From: Sphingomonas elodea ATCC 31461
GTDB lineage: Bacteria; Pseudomonadota; Alphaproteobacteria; Sphingomonadales; Sphingomonadaceae
Assembly: GCF_000226955.1 (NCBI RefSeq)
Contig: NZ_AGFU01000027.1
Span: 1-46,841 of the forward strand
Reading direction: 5' to 3'
DNA length: 46,841 bases
The notes beneath the pieces are model-generated. The model saw only the letters and a list, made by a program, of their open reading frames with translations. It ran no database searches and was not told the origin of the DNA. Below, piece after piece: positions 16,828-24,000 of the stretch. Each line of letters begins with the position of its first letter. Positions within the stretch are counted from its first letter, which is position 1. The translations under genes and the position numbers were made by a program.

Positions 16828-17430
16828 TTAGGGGCGTAATGATTTGCTGTCTGCGGGACCTGCTTGCCCGCCATCCTCCGCACGGAGAGCCGATTCCAAC
16901 CTTGAAATCTTTTCCCCCAAGTTTCGAACTGTACCCTCGCGTAGCCCCGGAATTGCACTCCTCAAGCTCTCGACAGCTGCAAGCTCCGCGAGGCTAAGCC
17001 AGCGCCGCTTGGGCATACGGTCTGCCACGACCTCCCGGAGGAGACTTTTCGTCTCAGCGGGCAACAGGTCCAAGGTGCAGCCGGCCACCGAAGCAAGCTC
17101 GTGCGCGAAGGAATCGTTGGTCCGGTCTGCCGGGCCGCCGAACACCGCCTCGAAGTCCACATCCGGGAAGCGCTGCCGGAAAACGGCAGCCACGAACGCG
17201 CTGGGCGCAATTCCGAGTATTTCGGCAACCTCTCGCGCTCGGTCCGGCGGAATGGGAGCCCTTCCGCTCGCCATGTGGCTGATAACGACTGACGATTTAT
17301 ACCCCATCTGGCGCGCGAGTTCGCGCTGGGAGACGTCTGGGCGGTCGGCGAGCGCATCCCGCATCATTTTCGCAGCGATGGTATTCCCCCATGGGAAGTC
17401 TTCTGTTCCCGCTATGTCGGTTTGGGTCAT
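16828..17430 (-). CDS. XRE-family helix-turn-helix regulator of the integrative element
   Basis: A 200-aa protein with an N-terminal HTH of the Cro/C1 type at about 33-75 (VSQRELARQMGYKSSVVISHMASGR, with IPPDRAREVAEILGI as the following helix). The rest has a helical middle part (LLPAETKSLLREVV) and a C-terminal coiled-coil-like stretch (VRNLGEKISRLESAL), suited to dimerisation. The ATG at 17430 has AGGAGG five bases upstream. The gene is divergent from the integrase ORFs, and a 10-bp inverted repeat lies between them, which is the arrangement of an element repressor controlling integrase and its own gene. It is first in the minus-strand series that continues with the HUH protein 31 bp downstream. 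Confidence 0.85.
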   Translation of the reverse strand: MTQTDIAGTEDFPWGNTIAAKMMRDALADRPDVSQRELARQMGYKSSVVISHMASGRAPIPPDRAREVAEILGIAPSAFVAAVFRQRFPDVDFEAVFGGPADRTNDSFAHELASVAGCTLDLLPAETKSLLREVVADRMPKRRWLSLAELAAVESLRSAIPGLREGTVRNLGEKISRLESALRAEDGGQAGPADSKSLRP

Positions 17431-17501
17431 CCAGCCCTCCTCTTAGAAAGCCGCACATGCGCGGCGCGGCGCTGATAGCGCATGATTTTTCCCATACACA
17501 A

Positions 17502-17551
17502 GTGCATAAATGTGTTGTATACCATGCACGTCGCATGGAGGATTTATGCAC
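17502..17551. promoter_or_regulatory. operator-like inverted repeats in the divergent control region
   Basis: GTGCATAAAT (17502-17511) recurs as its exact reverse complement ATTTATGCAC (17542-17551), 30 bp apart. Between them lie CATGC and GCATG arms (17523-17537), and ATACACA with TGTGTTGTAT forms a looser dyad over 17495-17520. This AT-richer region separates the XRE regulator (minus) from the integrase ORFs (plus), so it should carry both promoters. The right arm overlaps the leader-peptide start codon at 17546. Binding by the XRE protein is inferred. Confidence 0.55.
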
Positions 17552-17590
17552 ATTCAAATTCGCAACCTGGAAGGCCTGCCTGACCGATGA
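17546..17590 (+). CDS. 14-aa leader peptide overlapping the next ORF
   Basis: The ATG at 17546 has GGAGG with a 5-nt spacer, the best ribosome site upstream of the integrase. The frame encodes MHIQIRNLEGLPDR and stops at TGA 17588-17590. That stop overlaps the ATG of the next frame at 17587 (ATGA), the usual form of translational coupling. It may be a leader that brings ribosomes to the following ORF, or the broken start of a longer protein. The start codon sits inside the right operator arm. Confidence 0.4.
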   Translation: MHIQIRNLEGLPDR

Positions 17591-17958
17591 CCGTCATTCT
17601 GGAACTGATGGATAAACTGAGGAAGTCGATGCACAACAATCGCAAGCTCTGCCTCAGCATAGACCAGGCAAAGGTTTTACTCAGCGAACCAATCTACAAC
17701 ATACTTTCCAAATTAGAGGCCGAAGCACTTACCGCCGTATGCGACCAAGACAACGCACCCAACCTTCCCCCAAGAACTTCGAGCGCCGCTACCAACTCGG
17801 ATCATTCTGGCTTTGGTACCGAGAAGACAGGGACAACTGGTGCCTATGCTGGTACGACAAGGGCAGCAATGGATCCGAGCGCCGGGTTCGCCGCAAGTCG
17901 CTTGGCATCAGCGGCGGTAGCGCAGACCAAGCACCGCAAGCCGCCCAAGACGCACTAG
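17587..17958 (+). CDS. small ORF before the integrase, possible excisionase-like or broken 5' part
   Basis: The frame encodes 123 aa. Only the first 55 or so residues look protein-like: ILELMDKLRKSMHNNRKL, then LSIDQAKVLLSEPIYNILSKLEAEAL, two or three helices that could be a small DNA-binding domain. From about position 17750 the frame overlaps the integrase frame and becomes a low-complexity Ala/Ser/Thr/Gly shadow. Either it is a genuine small protein with an overrun tail, or a frameshift near 17740-17800 separates it from the integrase, of which it would be the N-terminal part. A second ATG at 17608 is possible. The start is coupled to the leader peptide. Confidence 0.45.
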   Translation: MTVILELMDKLRKSMHNNRKLCLSIDQAKVLLSEPIYNILSKLEAEALTAVCDQDNAPNLPPRTSSAATNSDHSGFGTEKTGTTGAYAGTTRAAMDPSAGFAASRLASAAVAQTKHRKPPKTH

Positions 17959-19097
17959 CCGAGCACTATCTCGCCAGCCAAAAGCTGGTGCAGGCGCCGG
18001 TCGAAGCAGTATATGTCGAAAAGCTGATGGCCGATTGGCTCCTTCAGCATGCCGTGCCCAACCTTTCCGCCCCGGACCGATATGCGAATGGCGTGCAGCA
18101 CTGGCTGACCTTCTTCGCCGAGGAGCAGGCACAGGGTCGGCTTGCCGGCCCACCCACCGTCGCGGACGTCACGACCGCCTTGGTCGAGCGTTTCCATGCC
18201 TGGCGCGCACAGCAGGGTGTCAGCGGGCACACTATCGCCCGAGACACCGCGGCACTGCGTCAGCCGCTCAACTGGGCGTGGAAGCGCAACATGATCGCGT
18301 CGGCGCCCTTCGTGCCGGACGTGCGCCGAAAGCCGGAACCTCGTGAGCTTGTCTACACGGTCGAGCAGATCGCCGCGTTGCTGGAAGCCGCCTGGGCACT
18401 GGAAGAGCGGCGGCACATCCACATGTTCGCAATGATCATGCTCAGCACGAATGCCCGGGTGGAAGCGGTGCTGGAGCTCGACAAGGACACGCAGGTTCGG
18501 GACGGAGTGATCTACTTCAACGCACCGGGCCGCAACCAGACCAAGAAGCGTCGGTCCATCGTCCCGATCGCACCGACGCTCGCGCCGTGGCTGGAGCTCT
18601 ATTCCGGTCGGGCCATCCAGTGGCAGCGACGCTATGTAGATCGCGATACCGGCGAGCATCGGTTTGTCTATGAACCCGCCGCCAGCATCAAGACCGCGTT
18701 CGAGAAGACGCTCGTTGGAGCCGGTATCTGCCGTCAGCAGACCGATGCGAGCGGAACGCCGATATGGCTGCCGCCGCGCGCGAAGTTGGGCGAGACCGTG
18801 CCGCGTCCTAAGCTCGTAGGGTTGGGATCACCCAACACGCTGCGGCACACAACCAGCACCGAGATGCACCGTCGTGGCGTCCCGGAAGCGCAGATCGAAA
18901 CCGCCGCAGGACATCGGGGCGACGGGACGAACAAGCGCCACTATCGGCATCTCCGCCCGGAATACCTCGCCGACTTCATCGACGGCGTGGAATCGCTCTG
19001 GGAGGATGTGGGCAAGCTGACGAAGGTGCACCTGCTAAACGGCAACCGGGATCGAAAGATCATCGATCTTGCGGCGGGTCGCAGGCGCCTCCGATGA
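17739..19097 (+). CDS. tyrosine recombinase/integrase beside tRNA-Thr
   Basis: A 452-aa phage-type integrase. The N-terminal part (FERRYQLGSFWLWYREDRDNW and KGSNGSERRVRRKSLG) resembles an arm-binding domain. A core-binding helical domain lies about 90-195. The catalytic domain shows R240 (STNARVEAVLEL), R369 in NTLRHT, H392 in AAGH and nucleophile Y402 in HYRHL. The usual His of the H-x-x-R box is N366. The first ATG in frame (17739) has no clear ribosome site, and the frame is open upstream, so the true start may lie earlier or depend on coupling with the small ORF. The stop is 227 bp from the 3' end of tRNA-Thr, a classic integration geometry. It should join the element to the tRNA; attachment half-sites were not resolved. 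Confidence 0.88.
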   Translation: MRPRQRTQPSPKNFERRYQLGSFWLWYREDRDNWCLCWYDKGSNGSERRVRRKSLGISGGSADQAPQAAQDALAEHYLASQKLVQAPVEAVYVEKLMADWLLQHAVPNLSAPDRYANGVQHWLTFFAEEQAQGRLAGPPTVADVTTALVERFHAWRAQQGVSGHTIARDTAALRQPLNWAWKRNMIASAPFVPDVRRKPEPRELVYTVEQIAALLEAAWALEERRHIHMFAMIMLSTNARVEAVLELDKDTQVRDGVIYFNAPGRNQTKKRRSIVPIAPTLAPWLELYSGRAIQWQRRYVDRDTGEHRFVYEPAASIKTAFEKTLVGAGICRQQTDASGTPIWLPPRAKLGETVPRPKLVGLGSPNTLRHTTSTEMHRRGVPEAQIETAAGHRGDGTNKRHYRHLRPEYLADFIDGVESLWEDVGKLTKVHLLNGNRDRKIIDLAAGRRRLR

Positions 19098-19324
19098 AGC
19101 AATTGCCGGCGGCGTGATACCCGCACAGGGCACGCTGCCGGCCATCACGGTCGATCAACATGGGATTGCGTCGCGTGATTCCTGTCCGCCGAATCTACGA
19201 TCGCGGTGTACCAGGAACGCACCCGAATCCGGGTTGCGATACCAGCGCGATACCAAAGACGCGTAGGAACCCACCACCAACCGGTCGGCTGCAAAGAAAA
19301 GCTAGTGATTTCAATGGCTTGGAA

Positions 19325-19400
19325 TGGTGCCGCTTACAGGACTCGAACCTGTGACCCCCGCATTACGAATGCGATGCTCTACCAGCTGAGCTAAAGCGGC
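19325..19400 (-). tRNA. tRNA-Thr, anticodon CGT
   Basis: On the minus strand the sequence begins GCCGCTTTAGCTCAGCTGG at 19400. Acceptor arms GCCGCTT and AAGCGGC pair fully; the D arm is GCTC/GAGC; the anticodon stem-loop is GCATTCGTAATGC with CGT at the centre; the T arm is ACAGGTTCGAGTCCTGT. The discriminator A at 19328 is followed by an encoded CCA (19327-19325). There is no long variable arm. The gene reads ACG threonine codons. Its 3' end points toward the integrase gene, so it is the likely integration target and was rebuilt intact by the element. Confidence 0.97.
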
Positions 19401-19523
19401 GTACCAAATCGTCCAAGCACTGGCTCGCCTGGAGGATGGCGCGCTTACCAGCGGTTTCGAGTGGTGGCAAGCACCTCGTTGCCCGGCGCCGCACTTTCTT
19501 TAGGCGAGGGCCCGTTGCCTGCC

Positions 19524-19539
19524 GGAGGTTCTCACCTCC
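19524..19539. repeat. hairpin exposing a GGAGGT/ACCTCC stem
   Basis: GGAGGT (19524-19529) and ACCTCC (19534-19539) pair around a TCTC loop, in the 264-bp gap between tRNA-Thr and the PAS gene, about 125 bp before the PAS start. No gene is seen in this gap. It could act as a terminator or as a 5'-UTR element; no U-tract follows, so termination is unlikely in the plus direction. Confidence 0.35.
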
Positions 19540-19664
19540 CCGCACGGGCGGCGGCGGCGGCCTCCGGCATTTCCCGCTGTCGCCTTTTACGTGCCATTTA
19601 CCAAGCCGCCTGCACAGTGACGGAGAACAGCGTTTTCGGGCCCGGCCCGCAGTGGAGCATCTGC

Positions 19665-20933
19665 ATGAACATGGCGCGCGGCATCCATCTTCCGGCCGAT
19701 TCGGAGCCCGCGAACGCGCCCGACGAGGCGATCGACGAACGCCCGGTCGCCATCGGCGGGGACGAGCGCCGCATGCATGTGCGCGCCTATAACCACTGGG
19801 TATCGCTGCTGCGCGGCCGCCCCTATCCGGCGATCCAGGACCTGGATCCCGAGAACATCGCCGATTTCGGCCCCAACAGCGTGCTCCTGGACTTCACCGA
19901 CGGCATCGAAAATCCCGCGATCCGCTATCTCGGCGCCGCGCTGCGCGCCGAATGCGGCATCGAGGGCGCGATCGCCCGTGTCGGCGAGGTACCGAGTCGG
20001 TCGCTGCTCTCCCGGCTCACCGACCATTATCTGCAGATCATCGCCAATCGCGCGCCGATCGGCTTCGAGGCCGAGTTCGTCGGGCAGCGCGGACACCAGA
20101 TGTTCTATCGCGGCATCCTCATGCCGTTCGCATCGAACCCGGACAAGATCGACTTCATCTACGGCGTGATCAACTGGAAGGAAGTGGTCGACCCCGCGCT
20201 GCAGGCGCAGCTCGATGCGGAGATCGAGGCGTCGCGCCGCGCCGCGCCGCCCCCGGCGGCGGTACAGTCGGTCTGGGCGGACGGCCCGAGCGCCGGCTTC
20301 GAAACGCCGGTCAGCGCCGACCTGGCCCATAGCGAAATGACCTCCGCGCTTGCCGACCAGCTGATGCTGGCGCGCGAATCGGCCGCGGCGGCCCGCGCCT
20401 CCGATCTGCGCGGGCGGGTGGCGCTCTATCGGGCGCTGGACCGCGCTTATGGTTTCGCGCTCGCGGCCGAGAAGGACGCCGAGGGCTATGCCGCGCTGCT
20501 CGCCGAGGCGGGGATCGTGGCGCAGGCCCGTGCGCCGATGACGCCGGTGGTGAAGCTCGTCTTCGGCGCGGCGTACGACAAGACGCGGCTGGCCGAGTTC
20601 GCGACGGTGCTCACCCATGCCCGCCGGCTGGCGGTGCCCGAAGGCGGGCTCGACGCGTTCCTCGAGATCACGCCCGGCGGCATCAAGGGCGTGGTGAAGG
20701 CCGAACGCGAGCTTCGCGCCGCGCTGACCGGCGACCGCAAGCCTGCAGCCCTCGCCCGCGCCTCCGACGCGCTGCGGGCACGCGCGCCGATCGCGCATGT
20801 CGCGATGGCGGCCGGCGGGGCCGAGTTCGTGTTGCTGCTGGCACGCGCCGGCACCGGCGGGCTCGACATCATCGCCCGGGTGGAAGACGACGCGGCCCTG
20901 ACCGACAGGGCCGTACGCCGCGCCGCAGCATGA
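19665..20933 (+). CDS. PAS_5 domain-containing sensory protein
   Basis: About 422 aa from the ATG at 19665, which follows GGAG at about 9 nt; ATG 19671 and an upstream GTG are alternatives. Residues about 40-170 fit a PAS_5 domain (YNHWVSLLRGRPYPAIQDLDPENIADFGPNSV, IRYLGAALRAECG, FYRGILMPFASN, IDFIYGVINWKE). The Ala-rich remainder has helices (ADQLMLARESAAAARASDLRGRV) and no recognised output domain. No TM segment is seen, so it is cytoplasmic. It lies directly upstream of the NAD-glutamate dehydrogenase gene on the same strand, 89 bp apart, with a small hairpin between. PAS_5 proteins sense small ligands or redox state; the signal here is unknown. Confidence 0.82.
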   Translation: MNMARGIHLPADSEPANAPDEAIDERPVAIGGDERRMHVRAYNHWVSLLRGRPYPAIQDLDPENIADFGPNSVLLDFTDGIENPAIRYLGAALRAECGIEGAIARVGEVPSRSLLSRLTDHYLQIIANRAPIGFEAEFVGQRGHQMFYRGILMPFASNPDKIDFIYGVINWKEVVDPALQAQLDAEIEASRRAAPPPAAVQSVWADGPSAGFETPVSADLAHSEMTSALADQLMLARESAAAARASDLRGRVALYRALDRAYGFALAAEKDAEGYAALLAEAGIVAQARAPMTPVVKLVFGAAYDKTRLAEFATVLTHARRLAVPEGGLDAFLEITPGGIKGVVKAERELRAALTGDRKPAALARASDALRARAPIAHVAMAAGGAEFVLLLARAGTGGLDIIARVEDDAALTDRAVRRAAA

Positions 20934-20950
20934 TTCACAGTGCGGCGAAC

Positions 20951-20964
20951 GGCGCTTTTGCGCC
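20951..20964 (+). terminator. possible weak terminator after the PAS gene
   Basis: GGCGC and GCGCC pair around a TTTT loop and are followed by TTTCC, 15 bp after the PAS stop. The stem is only 5 bp, so at most it attenuates read-through into the glutamate dehydrogenase gene. Confidence 0.35.
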
Positions 20965-21022
20965 TTTCCTAACGGTTTTTCCAGACTTGAGGTGACTTGC
21001 CCCCAGGAGCATAGCCGCAGCC

Positions 21023-24000
21023 ATGAAGAACCTAGAAAAAAAGATCATGCAGGCCTTCGAGGAACGTATCTTTGAAGGCGCCCTGCCAGGAGAGCTGGAA
21101 GGACTGGACGAGGCCGAGCGCACGGAAGTGGCGCGGTTCGTCGCGGAAACGGCGGCGGAACGCCCGCCGCGCACCGTTCGGCTGAATCTCGAAACCTACC
21201 AGGACGATGCCAGCCGCAAGATGCGGCTCGCCGTGATCAACGACGACATGCCGTTCCTGGTCGATTCGATCGCCGGCGCGATCGCGTCCTTCGACCTCGG
21301 CATCTTCCGTATCATTCACCCGATCCTGCCGGTGGAGCGCAACGCGACCGGCCTGGTCACCGACATCGGCGAGAAGGCGAAGGATTCGCAGCCCGAATCG
21401 ATGATCTACATCGAGATGGAGCGTGCCGACGCCCGCACGCGCCGCGCGCTGACCGCGGAGATCGAGCGGGTGCTGGAACATGTCCGCGACGTCGTGTCGG
21501 ACTGGCGACCGTTGCAGCAGGCAATGGGCCTGGATGCCGCGCGCGTCCCCTCGCGCGAAGGCGAGGCGCTGCTGCGCTGGTTCGCCGACGATGCGATGAC
21601 GCTGCTCGGCCACGAGAAATGGTCGGTCGGCGGCGAGAGCAGCGACCAGATCGGGCTTGCCCGCTACACCCATGAAACCCCGCTGCTGGCGGACGCCTCC
21701 CGCAACCTCGCGGTCGATTATTTCGAAATGGGCGGCGAAGTGCCGCTGCTTCTCAAGTCGAATGCCACCTCCACCGTGCACCGCCGCGTGCCGCTCGACA
21801 TCGTCGTGACGCCGATCATGACCGGCCAGGAGGTGACCGGCCTGTCGATCCATTACGGCTTGTGGACCAGCCAGGCACTCAACACGCCGCCGGCGATGGT
21901 GCCGATGCTGCGCGGGCGGCTGGAGATGCTCGAATCGAAGTTCGGCTTCGATCCGGCCGGCCATACCGGCAAGGCGATGACCCACGCGCTCACCGGCCTG
22001 CCGCATGACCTTACCACCGCCTTCGACCTGGAGGCGCTGGAAAGCCTGGTGCTCACCGCGATGTCGGTCGCGGATCGCCCGCGCTCGAAGCTGGTGCTGG
22101 TGCGCAGCACGCTCGGCCGCCACCTGTTCGCCTTTGTCTGGCTGCCGCGCGAGCAGGTTGCCGCCGGCCACCGCGAGACGATCGGCAATATGCTGACCGA
22201 GGCGGCGCACGCGAAGATGATCAACTGGTCGATCGCGCTGGAAGACGGCGTGCTGGCGCAGTTGCGCTACACGCTCGACCTGCGCGGCGACACGACGATG
22301 CCGGACGAGGCCGAGCTGGACATGCGGATCGCCCGCATGGTGCGCGGCTGGGCGCCGGCCGTGGAAGCGTGCCTGAGCGAGATCGCCGGGAGCGGCGCCG
22401 CCCGCCTGTCGCTGCGGCTCGCCAACGCCTTCCCGGACGTCTATCGCCTCACCCACACGCCCGAGGAAGCCGCGCAGGACATGGTGCGGATCGGCGGGCT
22501 GGAGGACGACCATGCCCGTTCGGTGCGGATCGTTGCCCTGCCGGACGAACCCGGCAAGTATCGCATCAAGCTCTACCGCCTGGGCGGCGCCCTGGCGCTG
22601 TCCGATGCGGTGCCGGCGTTCGAGAATTTCGGCTTCCGCGTGCTCGAGGAAGTGCCGACCGAATTGACCAACGGCGCGTTCATCCACGACTTCAAGGTCG
22701 AGCCGGCGAACCGCAGCGACATGCTGGAACGCGATCCGGCGATCGTCGAGGCGGCCATTGCCGCCGTGCTGGAAGGCCGGGCGGAGAACGACCTGTTCAA
22801 CCGCCTGATCGTAGAGGCCGGGATCAGCCCGGATGCGGTGGTGCTGTTGCGTGCCTGGTTCCGCTATCTGCGCCAGACCGGCATGCTCTACGGCCTCGGC
22901 ACCGTGGTCGATGCGCTGCGCCGTGCGCCGCTGGTGGCGCTCGCGCTGGTCGAGCGGTTCGAAGCCGCGCACAACCCCGCGCGCGGCGGCGACGCCACCG
23001 CGATCGACGCGGCTTCCAAGGCGATCGACGCGGGGCTCGCCCAGGTCAACGCGATCGACGACGATCGTATCCTGCGGCTGTTCAAGGGCGTGGTGCTGGC
23101 GACGCTGCGCACCAACGCCTATGCCCCGGCAGGTGCCGAGGCGCTGGCGTTCAAGCTCGATTCCGCCAAGGTGCCGGGCCTGCCCGCGCCGCTCCCCTGG
23201 CGCGAGATCTGGGTGTACAGCCCGCGCGTCGAGGGCATCCATCTGCGCGCCGGCCCGGTCGCGCGCGGCGGCCTGCGCTGGTCCGATCGCCGCGACGATT
23301 TCCGTACGGAAATCCTCGGCCTGATGAAGGCGCAGCGCGTGAAGAACGCGGTGATCGTGCCGACCGGCGCCAAGGGCGGCTTCTATCCGAAGCACCTCCC
23401 CTCGCCCGCGATCGATCGCGACGCCTGGCTGGCCGAGGGTACCGAGAGCTACCGCATCTTCATCCGCGCGCTGCTGTCGATCACCGACAACATCGTCTCG
23501 GGCGAGGTCGTGCACCCGCAGGGCGTGACCGTGCTGGACGGCGAGGACCCCTATTTCGTCGTCGCCGCCGACAAGGGCACGGCGACCTTCTCCGACGTCG
23601 CCAATGCGCTCGCCATCGAACGCAATTTCTGGCTGGGCGACGCCTTCGCTTCCGGGGGAAGCGTCGGCTATGACCACAAGGCGATGGGCATCACCGCCAA
23701 GGGCGCCTGGGTCTCGGTCCGCCGCCATTTCCTCGAAATGGGCACCGACATCCAGACCGAGCCGGTGACCGTCGCCGGCGTGGGCGACATGTCGGGCGAC
23801 GTGTTCGGCAACGGCATGCTGCTCTCCAAGGCGATCAAGCTGGTTGCGGCGTTCGACCATCGCCACATCTTCCTCGATCCCAATCCGGATCCGGCGAAGA
23901 GCTGGGAGGAGCGTGCGCGCATGTTCGCGCTGCCGCGCTCGAGCTGGGCCGATTATAACCCGGCGCTGATCTCCGAGGGCGGTGGCGTGTTCCCCCGCAC

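Larger units (their letters stand above)
14441..19400. mobile_element. integrase/control end of an integrative element at tRNA-Thr (left border unknown)
   Basis: The set tyrosine integrase next to a tRNA 3' end, divergent XRE regulator with dyad operator, HUH Rep-like protein and several tiny orphans is the standard layout of an integrative element or phage satellite. Composition across these genes is more AT-rich than the core genes to the right. I place the right end in the tRNA (19325-19400). The left limit given is only where the recognisable module stops; hsdMSR and the helicase-nuclease may be further cargo, with the true end near or beyond position 1. No capsid, tail, relaxase or conjugation gene is visible. 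Confidence 0.5.
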
